Origin: an uncultured Aquimarina sp. | GTDB lineage: Bacteria; Bacteroidota; Bacteroidia; Flavobacteriales; Flavobacteriaceae | DNA length: 64,000 nt | NCBI RefSeq assembly: GCF_947500065.1 | Contig: NZ_CANMQT010000007.1 | Location: forward strand, 1-64,000 | Reading direction: 5' to 3' | In this document: positions 1-9,464 of the stretch, in pieces | Layout: every line of letters begins with the position of its first letter | How positions within the stretch are numbered: the first letter of the stretch is position 1 | The notes under the pieces: model-generated | What the model saw: the letters and a program-made list of their open reading frames with translations, nothing else | Told to the model about the DNA's origin: nothing | Database searches by the model: none | Program-made: the position numbers and the translations under genes

Positions 1-3000
1 CAGAACCCGCTACCTTAACAGTTACGATTCCAGCAGGAAGCACTACGGTAAATGTTACAGTTCCTACTGTTGAAGATTTGATTTTTGAATTTACCGAGAC
101 TTTTGAGGTTAATATTACAAATGCACAGACTGATACAACTGCTACTCCTATTACAGCGAGTGATGCTCAGGGAATTGGTACGATCATCGATGATGATCCT
201 GCTAATCCAAGTTTAAGTGTTATCAAAACGATTAGAGTTCCTGGAAGTGTATTGAATGATATTATTGAATATGATATTATCGTAACAAATACAGGAAACA
301 CTTTCATTACGGATATAGAGGTCACAGATGCTAATGCAGATGCTGGTAGTATTGTAGGGAGTCCGATAGTTAATTTAGCACCTGGTGACAGTGTTACGAT
401 TACAGCTAATCAAACAATAACTCAAACAGATATCGATGCTGGATATATAGAGAACAGCGCTACGGCTACAGGAGATAGTCCACTAGGAACAGATGATATT
501 AGTGATGATTCTGATGCAGGAGATGAAGGAGTTGAGACTCCAGATGGAGATGGAAGTACAGATATGGATCCTACAAATGATCCAACTGTTACTACGATTA
601 CACCAGATCCAAGTTTAAGTGTTATAAAAACAGTTAGAATTTCAGGAAGTGTATTGAATGATGTTATCGAATACGATATTGTAGTTACCAATACCGGAAA
701 TGTTACCTTGACTGATATAGAAGTTACTGATGCTAATGCAGATGCAGGCAGTATCGTAGGGAGTCCGATAGTTAATTTAGTACCTGGTGACAGTGTTACG
801 ATTACAGCTAATCAAACAATAACTCAAACAGATATTGATGCAGGGTTTATAGAGAACAGTGCTACAGCTACAGGTGATAGTCCATTAGGAGGACCTGATG
901 ATGTTAGTGATGATTCTGATGCAGGAGATGAAGGAGTTGAGACTCCAGATGGAGATGGAAGTACAGATATGGATCCTACAAACGATCCAACTGTTACTAC
1001 GATTACACCAGATCCAAGTTTAAGTGTTATAAAAACGATTAGAGTTCCTGGAAGTGTATTGAATGATGTTATCGAATACGATATTGTAGTTACCAATACG
1101 GGTAATGTTACCTTGACTGATATAGAAGTTACTGATGCTAATGCAGATGCAGGCAGTATCGTAGGGAGTCCGATAGTTAATTTAGCACCTGGTGACAGTG
1201 TTACAGTAACAGCAAATCAAACAATCACTCAGGCAGATATTGATGCAGGGTTTATAGAGAACAGTGCTACAGCTACAGGTGATAGTCCATTAGGAGGACC
1301 TGATGATGTTAGTGATGACTCTGATGCAGGAGATGAAGGAGTTGAGACTCCAGATGGAGATGGAAGTACAGATATGGATCCTACAAACGATCCAACGGTT
1401 ACTACGATTACACCAGATCCAAGTTTAAGTGTTATAAAAACAGTTAGAATTTCAGGAAGTGTATTGAATGATGTTATCGAATACGATATTGTAGTTACCA
1501 ATACCGGAAATGTTACCTTGACTGATATAGAAGTTACTGATGCTAATGCAGATGCTGGTAGTATTGTAGGGAGTCCGATTGCGAGTTTAGCACCAGGAGC
1601 TAGTGTAACGGTAACAGCAAATCAAACAATCACCCAGGCAGATATTGATGCAGGGTTTATAGAGAATAGTGCTACGGCTACAGGTGATAGTCCATTAGGA
1701 GGACCTGATGATGTTAGTGATGATTCTGATGCAGGAGATGAAGGAGTTGAGACTCCAGATGGAGATGGAAGTACAGATATGGATCCTACAAATGATCCAA
1801 CAGTTACTCCTATTACTCCAGCACCAAGTTTAAGTGTTATTAAGACAGTTAGAATTTCAGGAAGTGTATTGAATGATGTTATCGAGTATGATATTGTAGT
1901 TACCAATACGGGTAATGTTACCTTGACCGATATAGAAGTTACTGATGCTAATGCAGATGCAGGTAGTATCGTAGGAAGTCCAATTGCGAGTTTAGCACCA
2001 GGAGCTAGTGTAACGGTAACAGCAAATCAAACGATTACTCAGGCAGACATTGATGCTGGTTATATAGAGAATAGTGCTACAGCTACAGGTGATAGTCCAT
2101 TAGGAGGACCTGATGATGTTAGTGATGATTCTGATGCAGGAGATGAAGGAGTTGAGACTCCAGATGGAGATGGAAGTACAGATATGGATCCTACAAACGA
2201 TCCAACGGTTACTACGATTACACCAGATCCAAGTTTAAGTGTTATAAAAACAGTTAGAATTTCAGGAAGTGTATTGAATGATGTTATCGAGTATGATATT
2301 GTAGTTACCAATACGGGTAATGTTACCTTGACTGATATAGAAGTTACTGATGCTAATGCAGATGCAGGTAGTATCGTAGGAAGTCCAATTGCGAGTTTAG
2401 CACCAGGAGCTAGTGTAACGGTAACAGCAAATCAAACAATCACTCAGGCAGATATTGATGCAGGATTTATAGAGAACAGTGCTACAGTCACTGGAGACAG
2501 TCCACTGGATGGTCCAGATGATGTTAGTGATGATTCTGATGCAGGAGATGAAGGAGTTGAGACACCGAATGGTGATGGTAGTACAGATATGGACCCTACA
2601 AATGATCCAACAGTTACTATTTTAGATATAAATGCTGAATTAACATTGGTTAAAACAGGAGAAGTAAATGGTTCTTCAGTAGGTGATACAATTACTTATA
2701 TGTTTACTGTTACAAATACAGGAAATGCAACAATAGATAACATTTTCATAGATGACATGCTTACAGGAAGTAGTAACCTTGCTGTTAGTCCATCTAGTTT
2801 AGCTCCAGGAGAGCAAGGTACTGTGACAGCAGAATATGTGATTACACAAGCTGATATTAATAATGGCGAAGTAATCAATAGTGCAACGGTAATAGGTGAA
2901 GATCCTAATGGAGATGATGTTATGGATGTATCTGATAATGGAGACGAAACTGTTGATGATAATGGAGATGGTGATCCAACTAATGATGAAACAATAACAG

Positions 3001-3743
3001 ATATTGAGCAATTGCCTAATCTAGCTTTGACTAAAACGGGTATTTATGTGGATGTTAATGGAGATGATCTACCTAATGTAGGAGATGAGATCCGATATAC
3101 CTTTACAGTAGAAAACACGGGTAATGTAGATATCACAAATATTGTTCTCACTGATCCATTAATAGGCGTTGTAGTGACAGGTGGACCAATTAATTTATTG
3201 GTTGGTGAGATAGATACTACTACGTTTACAGCCACTTACGTTTTAACAGCTGATGATGTTTTGTTAGGAGAAGTTGTTAATCAAGCTATCGTTACAGGTC
3301 AGGATCCGAATGGAGATGATGTTATAGATGTATCGGATGACCCTATAAATACTGAGGATGTAGATATTGATAATGATGGTGACGGAGAAGACGAAACAGT
3401 AACTGTTATAGAAGGTGTGTTTACAGATGAAGATGACCCTATCATTATATACACTGGAATTAGTCCTAACGGAGATGGCATTAATGATGACTTTAGAATT
3501 GTAGGATTAAGAAACTTCCCAGACAATACGTTAAGAATTTATAATAGATGGGGAGTACAGGTATTCGAAGAAGATGGTTATGAGCAACCGGGTGTGGAAT
3601 TATTTCAAGGGATTAGTAATGGAAGAGTTACTATTTCTGAGAACAATAAGTTACCTGTAGGTACATATTATTATGCTTTAGAATACATAAATGCCAGAGG
3701 AGTGAATACGTATAAAGCAGGTTACTTATACATTAACAGATAA
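1..3743 (+). CDS. SprB-like giant surface protein, 3' part (Calx-beta, tandem repeats, T9SS type B CTD)
   Basis: The frame is open from the left edge, so this is the C-terminal part of a larger protein; the TTG near base 78 is an internal Leu codon. In order it has the end of a Calx-beta-like domain (to about 200), six nearly identical repeats of about 134 residues (207-2633), two diverged copies (2634-3014 and 3015 to about 3417), and a gliding-motility-associated C-terminal domain (about 3420-3743) with motif SPNGDGINDDF and YNRWGVQVFE. The repeats resemble DUF11/DUF7507-type beta-sandwich adhesin repeats (motif VTNTGNVTLTDIEVTD) with acidic Asp-rich linkers that could bind calcium. The final domain is the type B T9SS sorting signal used by SprB-type adhesins. 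The PorP/SprF-like gene that follows fits the usual pairing of type B substrates with an SprF partner. Role inferred: exported surface adhesin or motility filament. Confidence 0.9.
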   Translation, partial: EPATLTVTIPAGSTTVNVTVPTVEDLIFEFTETFEVNITNAQTDTTATPITASDAQGIGTIIDDDPANPSLSVIKTIRVPGSVLNDIIEYDIIVTNTGNTFITDIEVTDANADAGSIVGSPIVNLAPGDSVTITANQTITQTDIDAGYIENSATATGDSPLGTDDISDDSDAGDEGVETPDGDGSTDMDPTNDPTVTTITPDPSLSVIKTVRISGSVLNDVIEYDIVVTNTGNVTLTDIEVTDANADAGSIVGSPIVNLVPGDSVTITANQTITQTDIDAGFIENSATATGDSPLGGPDDVSDDSDAGDEGVETPDGDGSTDMDPTNDPTVTTITPDPSLSVIKTIRVPGSVLNDVIEYDIVVTNTGNVTLTDIEVTDANADAGSIVGSPIVNLAPGDSVTVTANQTITQADIDAGFIENSATATGDSPLGGPDDVSDDSDAGDEGVETPDGDGSTDMDPTNDPTVTTITPDPSLSVIKTVRISGSVLNDVIEYDIVVTNTGNVTLTDIEVTDANADAGSIVGSPIASLAPGASVTVTANQTITQADIDAGFIENSATATGDSPLGGPDDVSDDSDAGDEGVETPDGDGSTDMDPTNDPTVTPITPAPSLSVIKTVRISGSVLNDVIEYDIVVTNTGNVTLTDIEVTDANADAGSIVGSPIASLAPGASVTVTANQTITQADIDAGYIENSATATGDSPLGGPDDVSDDSDAGDEGVETPDGDGSTDMDPTNDPTVTTITPDPSLSVIKTVRISGSVLNDVIEYDIVVTNTGNVTLTDIEVTDANADAGSIVGSPIASLAPGASVTVTANQTITQADIDAGFIENSATVTGDSPLDGPDDVSDDSDAGDEGVETPNGDGSTDMDPTNDPTVTILDINAELTLVKTGEVNGSSVGDTITYMFTVTNTGNATIDNIFIDDMLTGSSNLAVSPSSLAPGEQGTVTAEYVITQADINNGEVINSATVIGEDPNGDDVMDVSDNGDETVDDNGDGDPTNDETITDIEQLPNLALTKTGIYVDVNGDDLPNVGDEIRYTFTVENTGNVDITNIVLTDPLIGVVVTGGPINLLVGEIDTTTFTATYVLTADDVLLGEVVNQAIVTGQDPNGDDVIDVSDDPINTEDVDIDNDGDGEDETVTVIEGVFTDEDDPIIIYTGISPNGDGINDDFRIVGLRNFPDNTLRIYNRWGVQVFEEDGYEQPGVELFQGISNGRVTISENNKLPVGTYYYALEYINARGVNTYKAGYLYINR
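207..2633 (+). repeat. Six tandem 402/405-bp coding repeats
   Basis: Units begin at 207, 609, 1014, 1419, 1824 and 2229, each at codons for P-S-L-S-V-I-K-T. The first period is 402 bp and the next four are 405 bp; the one-codon difference lies at LGTDD versus LGGPDD. The units are almost identical at DNA level with scattered synonymous changes, so recent copying or gene conversion is likely. Copies 7 and 8, starting at 2634 and 3015, are diverged. Confidence 0.95.
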
Positions 3744-3798
3744 ATTTATATTTGGAATAGTATATATTTGTTATTCCCTAAATCAAATAATGATACTT

Positions 3799-4758
3799 AT
3801 GAATAGACTATTAACAATATTTATGTTGGCAGCGTTTGGTTTGATTTCCAATTGTGCTATTGCCCAGCAGGATGCTCAGTATACTCAGTATATGTATAAT
3901 ACTATTAGCGTAAACCCAGCTTATGCTGGTAGTCGAGGAGTAATGAGTATAATGGGATTACATCGTAGTCAATGGGTAGGGTTGGATGGAGCTCCAAGAA
4001 CCCAAACATTAACATTAAACACACCAATAGGCGATAACAATAGAGTTGGATTGGGACTATCTATAGTGAATGACGAGATAGGTCCAACCGATGAGACATA
4101 TTTTGATATTGACTTTTCTTATACAATTCCTACTTCTGATACAGGAAAGTTAAGTTTTGGAATAAAAGCAGGAGGTCATTTGTTAAATGTTGATTTTGAT
4201 AAGTTATCGCAATTTGAAACTGGAGATCCTCTTTTTAGCAATGGTAATATCGATAATAAATTTAGCCCTAACGTAGGAGCTGGAATTTACTATCATACAG
4301 ATAAATTCTATGTAGGATTGAGTGCTCCTAATTTATTAGAAACAGATCATTTTGATGAAGAAGCCTCAATAGATAGTAATGGTAATTCTTCATTTATAGC
4401 AGAAGAACGAATTAATTATTATTTGATAGCAGGACATGTATTTGATCTAAGCGATACCGTAAAATTTAAGCCAGCCGTATTAAGTAAATTAGTGTTTGGA
4501 GCACCGTTGCAGGTGGATATTTCAGCTAATTTCTTGTTATATGATAAGCTAACTTTTGGTGTTGGATATAGATGGAGTGCTGCATTTAGTGCTATGGCTG
4601 GATTTCAGGTGTCAGACTCTTTGATGATAGGCTTTGCTTATGACAAGGAATCTACAGAATTAGGAAGAACTCAATTTAATGATGGAAGTTACGAAGTGAT
4701 GCTACGTTTTGAATTATTTAGAAAATATAATAGGATGTTAACACCACGTTTCTTTTAA
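3799..4758 (+). CDS. PorP/SprF family type IX secretion outer-membrane protein
   Basis: A 319-residue protein with a signal peptide ending ...NCAIAQ, followed by the family hallmark QDAQYTQYMYNTISVNPAYAG and then beta-barrel-like alternating strands. PorP/SprF proteins are outer-membrane proteins; SprF in Flavobacterium johnsoniae is needed for surface delivery of SprB, while PorP is a core T9SS component. Its position directly after a type B CTD substrate suggests a dedicated SprF-type partner rather than the core PorP. I start at the second Met (3799) because it gives a compact signal peptide; 3790 (M-I-L-M) is possible. Two TAnnTTTG-like boxes (3747-3754, 3763-3770) lie in the gap but no -33 partner is visible. 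Confidence 0.92.
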   Translation: MNRLLTIFMLAAFGLISNCAIAQQDAQYTQYMYNTISVNPAYAGSRGVMSIMGLHRSQWVGLDGAPRTQTLTLNTPIGDNNRVGLGLSIVNDEIGPTDETYFDIDFSYTIPTSDTGKLSFGIKAGGHLLNVDFDKLSQFETGDPLFSNGNIDNKFSPNVGAGIYYHTDKFYVGLSAPNLLETDHFDEEASIDSNGNSSFIAEERINYYLIAGHVFDLSDTVKFKPAVLSKLVFGAPLQVDISANFLLYDKLTFGVGYRWSAAFSAMAGFQVSDSLMIGFAYDKESTELGRTQFNDGSYEVMLRFELFRKYNRMLTPRFF

Positions 4759-4848
4759 TCAATGATACATTCTAGGATTAAGTTTTTTGAGTACTATTAA
4801 AGTTCAGATAAGTTAATTTTTGATTACATAAAATATAGCTAAAATAAA

Positions 4849-6807
4849 ATGAAGGAATTATTACATAAGTTATTATTTGTTTTTGTTGGAGTTTTCTTTG
4901 TAAACATGATGTTTGCTCAGGAAAGAAAATTAAAAGCAGCACAGAATCAGTATGACAAATACGAATATATTAATGCACAGGAAACTTATCTCAAAGTTGT
5001 AAAGAAAGGATATAAGAGCGCAGATCTTTATAAGAATCTTGGAAACAGTTATTATTTTAATAGTCAGTTTGAGGAAGCTTCAAAGTGGTACGAAGAGTTA
5101 GTAAACTCATATCCTAATGAAGTAGAACCAGAATACTATTTTAGGTATGCACAAACATTAAAATCTGTTGATCGATATGAGGATGCAGATGTGTATATGA
5201 AAAAGTTTGTAGAGGCTAGTTCTGATGATCAAAGAGCTCAATTGTTTCAAGATGAGCCGAATTACCTAAAACGAATAGACTTCCAGTCAGGAAGATTTGA
5301 AATAGAAAATTCTTCTATTAATTCTTCGTTCACTGATTTTGGTTCAGCTTTTTTTGGAAAGTTTGTAGTTTTTAGTTCTTCTAGAGATACACTTTTATTC
5401 AAAAAAAGTATACATCAATGGAATGAAGAGCCTTTTTTAGATTTATTTAGAGCGGAATACAACCCTACTAATGGAGAACTTTCGGAAATAGAGAAGCTTG
5501 ATAGTAAGATAAACAGTAAGTTTCACGAATCCACACCTGTTTTTGCTAAAGATGGTCAGACAGTATATTTTACTAGAAATAACTATGATGGTAGAAAATA
5601 TGGAAATGATAAAAAAGGTACTAACCGATTAAAAATATATCGTTCTTATAAGAATACACAAGGAAGTTGGACAACACCGCAGAACTTACCTTTTAATAGT
5701 GATCAATATTCTACAGCGCACCCAGCATTGAGTGTAGACGAAAAGACATTATATTTTTCGTCAGATATGCCAGGTGGAGAAGGTCAGTCTGATATTTATG
5801 AAGTTGCCATCAACTCTGATGGAAGCTTTGGAGAACCAAAAAATTTAGGAAATAGAATTAATACTGAAGGAAAAGAAACCTTTCCTTTTGTGAGTGCTAA
5901 TAACGATTTATATTTTGCTTCAGACGGACATATTGGTCTAGGAGGATTAGATGTTTATGTTACAAGGCTTAATCCACAGTCGGATGAAGAAAAATTAGTA
6001 GTTAATGTGGGTAAACCAGTAAATGGACCAGATGATGATTTTGCTTTTATTGTAGATGACGAATCCAAAAGAGGCTATTTTTCTTCGAATAGAGATGGAG
6101 GAAGAGGAAAAGATGACATCTATAGCTTTCTTCAGTTAGAAGATCTTAAAAGCTTTTGTGAGATCACAATTGCTGGTGTTGTAAAAGATAAAGATACACA
6201 AGAGTTACTACCAGGAGCTAAAGTTTCGATATATGATAGCAGTAATAATTTACTAGAGAGTTTTGTTGTGGGAGAAGATGCAGCATATAGTCATGTAGTT
6301 AAATGTAGTTCTAAATATTTTGTACGTGCAGAAAAGGAAGAATATTCAACTTTAGAAAAATTAGTAAGTACTCCAGGAGATACAGAAACAGTAGATGTTC
6401 CTTTATTATTGGAGAAAAAGGTGAAATCTGCTGATGTAGGAGATGATTTGGCTAAGGTATTATCTCTCAATCCTATTTACTTTGATTTTGATCAATCATA
6501 TATACGTTCTGATGCAGCCGTAGAATTGGCCAAAGTGATCGAAGTAATGAATCAGTATCCAGACATGAAAATTGATGTAAGATCACACACCGATAGTCAC
6601 GGAAATGATGATTATAACCTGTGGTTATCAGATCAGAGAGCAAAATCCACAGTTAAATATATGATAGCTAAAGGAATTTCTGCTGACCGATTAACTGGTA
6701 AAGGATATGGAGAAACACAACCTGTAAATGATTGTGGAAACGAATCTAATTGTAAAAAATCGGAATATCAGTTAAATAGACGAAGCGAATTTATCATTGT
6801 TAAGTAA
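4849..6807 (+). CDS. PorE-like OmpA family protein (TPR, beta-propeller, CarboxypepD_reg, OmpA)
   Basis: 652 residues. A signal peptide (cleavage near MMFAQ) is followed by TPR repeats (about 30-130), PD40/WD40-like propeller blades (about 150-425, with motifs such as LYFSSDMPGG and GYFSSNRDGG), a carboxypeptidase-regulatory-like beta domain (about 435-520, GVVKDKDTQELLPGAKV), and a C-terminal OmpA peptidoglycan-binding domain (about 540-652, YFDFDQSYIRSDA, SHTDSHG, LSDQRAKSTVKYM). This domain order matches PorE of Porphyromonas gingivalis, which attaches T9SS to peptidoglycan. Sitting 90 bp after the SprF-like gene, it probably forms a three-gene adhesin/transport unit with it; a strong terminator follows at 6852. 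It could be a locus-specific paralog rather than the core PorE. Confidence 0.9.
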   Translation: MKELLHKLLFVFVGVFFVNMMFAQERKLKAAQNQYDKYEYINAQETYLKVVKKGYKSADLYKNLGNSYYFNSQFEEASKWYEELVNSYPNEVEPEYYFRYAQTLKSVDRYEDADVYMKKFVEASSDDQRAQLFQDEPNYLKRIDFQSGRFEIENSSINSSFTDFGSAFFGKFVVFSSSRDTLLFKKSIHQWNEEPFLDLFRAEYNPTNGELSEIEKLDSKINSKFHESTPVFAKDGQTVYFTRNNYDGRKYGNDKKGTNRLKIYRSYKNTQGSWTTPQNLPFNSDQYSTAHPALSVDEKTLYFSSDMPGGEGQSDIYEVAINSDGSFGEPKNLGNRINTEGKETFPFVSANNDLYFASDGHIGLGGLDVYVTRLNPQSDEEKLVVNVGKPVNGPDDDFAFIVDDESKRGYFSSNRDGGRGKDDIYSFLQLEDLKSFCEITIAGVVKDKDTQELLPGAKVSIYDSSNNLLESFVVGEDAAYSHVVKCSSKYFVRAEKEEYSTLEKLVSTPGDTETVDVPLLLEKKVKSADVGDDLAKVLSLNPIYFDFDQSYIRSDAAVELAKVIEVMNQYPDMKIDVRSHTDSHGNDDYNLWLSDQRAKSTVKYMIAKGISADRLTGKGYGETQPVNDCGNESNCKKSEYQLNRRSEFIIVK

Positions 6808-6851
6808 TATATAATAACCTTTATAGATTAATAATAAATTATTGTCTATCT

Positions 6852-6883
6852 AAAACACCTTACTAGTTAAGGTGTTTTTTTTT
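6852..6883 (+). terminator. Rho-independent terminator after the PorE-like gene
   Basis: A perfect 11-bp stem (6852-6862 with 6868-6878, AAAACACCTTA) with a 5-nt loop, running into a T tract. It closes the adhesin unit before idi. Confidence 0.9.
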
Positions 6884-6973
6884 AGTAGTTAAACAATTCT
6901 TTATTTTATGTCAAAAATAGGATAGATTATGAATTGCTACTACGATTTCGTAGTTTTGAGCCAATACAAAGAA

Positions 6974-7492
6974 ATGGAAGAAGAAAAAGTCATTTTAGTT
7001 AATGAAAATGATGAGCAAATAGGACTGATGCCTAAGCTTGAAGCACATGAAAAAGCACTATTACATAGGGCATTTTCTGTTTTTATTCTTAATAATAAAC
7101 AGGAATTAATGTTGCAACAAAGAGCTCATCATAAATATCATTCACCAGGATTATGGACCAACACCTGTTGTAGCCATCAACGAGAAGGAGAAAATAATAT
7201 TGATGCAGGAACTAGGAGATTGCAGGAAGAAATGGGATTTATAACCCCACTTAGAGAAACGATATCATTTATATACAAAGCTCCTTTTGATAATGGTCTT
7301 ACAGAACATGAATTGGATCATGTATTGGTGGGACATTATGAAGAAAATCCTGCTATCAACCCAGAAGAAGTTGCTGATTGGAAATGGATGCCGATTGATG
7401 ATATAAAGAAAGACATGACTGTAAATCCTAATAACTATACAGCCTGGTTCAAGATTATTTTTGATAAATTTTACTCACATATCACATTATGA
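6974..7492 (+). CDS. idi: Isopentenyl-diphosphate delta-isomerase, type I
   Basis: 172 residues with a Nudix-type fold. It interconverts IPP and DMAPP in cytosolic isoprenoid synthesis. The family signature WTNTCCSHQ is at 61-69, with the catalytic Cys at 65 or 66 and a metal-binding His at 68, then the Nudix-like segment RRLQEEMGF (81-89) and the acidic HELDH motif. I start at 6974 (M-E-E-E-K-V) because this gives the normal family length (about 175-180); an in-frame ATG at 6929 would add 15 residues not typical of Idi. The stop overlaps the queD-like start by 4 bp (ATGA), which indicates translational coupling. Confidence 0.95.
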   Translation: MEEEKVILVNENDEQIGLMPKLEAHEKALLHRAFSVFILNNKQELMLQQRAHHKYHSPGLWTNTCCSHQREGENNIDAGTRRLQEEMGFITPLRETISFIYKAPFDNGLTEHELDHVLVGHYEENPAINPEEVADWKWMPIDDIKKDMTVNPNNYTAWFKIIFDKFYSHITL

Positions 7493-7899
7493 GGATAAAG
7501 GCTTGCAGGAAAGCGCATTTTAATGCAGCGCATAGACTATATAGAAAAGATTGGAGTGATGAAAAAAATGTTCAGATTTTTGGTAAATGTAGCAACCCTT
7601 TGTATCACGGACACAATTATGAATTAATAGTTGCAGTAATTGGTGATATAGACCCGGAAACTGGTTTTTTAATTGATCTAAAGATATTAAAGGATTATAT
7701 TAAATCCGAGATAGAAGATTATATGGATCACAAGAACTTAAATGAAGAGGTTAAAGAGTTTAAGAACCTGAATCCTACAGTAGAAAATATTGCCGTAGTT
7801 ATATGGAATAGACTTCGGAACAAATTGGAATCAAAATATGAAATAGAAGTTACTTTATTTGAGACTCCGCGGAATTATGTAATATATAACGGTAAATAA
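7489..7899 (+). CDS. queD: 6-carboxytetrahydropterin synthase / 6-pyruvoyl-tetrahydropterin synthase family (QueD-like)
   Basis: 136 residues, the normal length for the family. Zinc-binding histidines are visible at H15 (FNAAHRL) and H40/H42 (YHGHNYEL), and the candidate catalytic Cys is C34 (GKCSNPLYHGH). The family converts dihydroneopterin triphosphate to 6-carboxy- or 6-pyruvoyl-tetrahydropterin, leading to queuosine or biopterin. No other queuosine gene is in the window, so the exact product is not proven. It overlaps idi by 4 bp and lies 5 bp before bcp, so it is part of the same operon. Confidence 0.88.
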   Translation: MRIKACRKAHFNAAHRLYRKDWSDEKNVQIFGKCSNPLYHGHNYELIVAVIGDIDPETGFLIDLKILKDYIKSEIEDYMDHKNLNEEVKEFKNLNPTVENIAVVIWNRLRNKLESKYEIEVTLFETPRNYVIYNGK

Positions 7900-7904
7900 C
7901 AATT

Positions 7905-8366
7905 ATGGGATTAGAAGTAGGAGACAAGATTCCTGAATTTACGGCTAAAACGGATAATGCAGAAGATTTTCATAGTAGTCGACTTTCAGGTAAGAATCCT
8001 TTTGTAATTTATTTTTATCCTAAAAATTTTACTCCAGGATGCGTAAAAGAAGCTTGTGACTTTAGGGATAGTTATGAAGACTTTAAAAATATGGGCGTCG
8101 AAGTAATAGGAGTAAGTTCAGATAGTGTAAAATCTCATGAAAGATTTAAAAATAAATATAGATTACCTTTCATTTTTTTATCGGACAGCAAAGGCAGCCT
8201 AAGAAAACTCTTTGGAGTAAAACCAGGTTTGTTCGGAATGTTGCCAGGTAGAGAAACTTTTGTAATAGATAAAGAAGGAGTAATTAGACTGAAGTTTAAT
8301 AGTATCAATGCATCAAAACATTTACAAGAAGCTATTAAAACAGTCAAAGAAATGATGAATGAATAA
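7905..8366 (+). CDS. bcp: Thiol peroxidase, Bcp/PrxQ-type peroxiredoxin
   Basis: 153 residues with a thioredoxin-like fold. The peroxidatic Cys is C46 and the resolving Cys is C51 in FTPGCVKEACDFRD, which is the atypical 2-Cys Bcp/PrxQ arrangement. It reduces hydrogen and organic peroxides in the cytosol, using thioredoxin as reductant. The stop overlaps the next gene by 8 bp (8359-8366), so co-translation with the mannose-6-phosphate isomerase is likely. Confidence 0.95.
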   Translation: MGLEVGDKIPEFTAKTDNAEDFHSSRLSGKNPFVIYFYPKNFTPGCVKEACDFRDSYEDFKNMGVEVIGVSSDSVKSHERFKNKYRLPFIFLSDSKGSLRKLFGVKPGLFGMLPGRETFVIDKEGVIRLKFNSINASKHLQEAIKTVKEMMNE

Positions 8367-9336
8367 AGATTCACTGTACATATTGAAGTTTCAACCTATT
8401 TTAAAGGAAAAAATATGGGGAGGATCTAAATTAAATAATCTTTTAGACAAAGACCCAAAAGGCTCTTCTATTGGAGAAAGCTGGGAAATAAGTGATGTAG
8501 AAGGAGAGCATTCTGTATTGATTAATGGAGTATTCAAAGGAAAAACTTTAAAAGAACTCTTAAGTACCTATAAAGAAAAATTAGTAGGAGAGAAGAATTT
8601 TAGACGTTTTGGAACTAAGTTTCCTTTACTCATAAAATTTATTGATGCTAAAGAAGATCTTTCTGTACAATTGCATCCAGGTGATGAAATAGCTAAACGA
8701 AAGCACAATTCTCTTGGTAAAACCGAGATGTGGTATGTTACTCAGGCTGATCAAAATGCTAACATTATTGTTGGCTTTAATCAAAATGTAAATCCAGAAT
8801 TATATCAAAAACATGTTGCTAATAAAACAATTAAAGATATTCTACATTATGAATCAGTAGTTGCTGGAGATACTTTTTTTGTTTATTCAGGATTGATACA
8901 TGCTATCGGAAAAGGCGTATTGTTAGCAGAGATACAACAAACATCTGATATTACATATAGGGTTTATGATTGGGATCGTACCGATGCAGAAGGAAATTAT
9001 AGAGAACTTCATCAGGAAGATGCTTTAGAAGCTATTGATTTTAATAATAATACTGATTATAAGGTTAGCTACCATCCCAAAAAGAATCAGACAACAGATT
9101 TAGTTAATTGCCCTCATTTTATAACAAATCTTCTTGAAGTTGATAAAGAAGTCTTAGTATCACATAGCACTTTCGATTCTTTTGTGATATATATGTGTGT
9201 AGAAGGCGAAGCAAAAATAGAAAGTGGAGAACAAAAAATGACTATAACATTGGGAGAAACTATTTTAGTTCCTGCTTCTATAAAAGAAATTAAAGTAATT
9301 TCTGGAGGAGTAAAACTTTTACAGACTTATATCTAA
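8359..9336 (+). CDS. manA: Mannose-6-phosphate isomerase, class I (short form)
   Basis: 325 residues, similar to the short Firmicutes/Bacteroidetes class of type I phosphomannose isomerases. Family zinc ligands are visible: Q104 and H106 in VQLHPGD, E123 in GKTEMW, and H181 in GLIHAIGKG. The N-terminal motif KEKIWGG is also typical. It interconverts mannose-6-phosphate and fructose-6-phosphate to feed or drain GDP-mannose synthesis. It is the last gene of the idi-queD-bcp-manA cluster and starts inside bcp. No obvious terminator follows, only a weak AAACG/CGTTT hairpin near 9363. Confidence 0.93.
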   Translation: MNKDSLYILKFQPILKEKIWGGSKLNNLLDKDPKGSSIGESWEISDVEGEHSVLINGVFKGKTLKELLSTYKEKLVGEKNFRRFGTKFPLLIKFIDAKEDLSVQLHPGDEIAKRKHNSLGKTEMWYVTQADQNANIIVGFNQNVNPELYQKHVANKTIKDILHYESVVAGDTFFVYSGLIHAIGKGVLLAEIQQTSDITYRVYDWDRTDAEGNYRELHQEDALEAIDFNNNTDYKVSYHPKKNQTTDLVNCPHFITNLLEVDKEVLVSHSTFDSFVIYMCVEGEAKIESGEQKMTITLGETILVPASIKEIKVISGGVKLLQTYI

Positions 9337-9415
9337 AACTAAAACCGTTTGATAAATGTTTTAAACGCAGTGAACGTTTTATTTTGCAAATGTTTCAGTA
9401 TGTAATAGATTTTCT

Positions 9416-9447
9416 ATTGCACAAACAGGGTTAAAAGACTAATTTTG
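9416..9447 (+). promoter_or_regulatory. Bacteroidetes-type promoter for the 9465 gene
   Basis: ATTG at 9416-9419, a 20-nt spacer, then TAATTTTG at 9440-9447. This matches the known Bacteroidetes sigma consensus TTTG-N19/20-TAnnTTTG, with one mismatch in the -33 box. The start codon lies 18 nt downstream. Confidence 0.75.
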
Positions 9448-9464
9448 CACAAAATATATTAGAA

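Noticed and set aside
422..2311. Series of minus-strand open frames of about 90 codons inside the adhesin repeats
   Set aside because: They repeat with the same 402/405-bp period as the plus-strand repeats and lie wholly inside a clear coding frame; they are shadows of the repeat composition.
207..2633. Regular repeats that might suggest a CRISPR-like array
   Set aside because: Units are 402-405 bp, fully coding, and have no short repeat/spacer structure or cas genes.
3760..3775. Possible terminator hairpin (GGAATA/TATTCC) between the adhesin and SprF-like genes
   Set aside because: The stem is only six AT-rich pairs and no T tract follows, so co-transcription is more likely.
6929..6973. 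N-terminal extension of Idi from an upstream ATG
   Set aside because: The extra 15 residues are not typical of the family and the internal Met gives the usual length and start.
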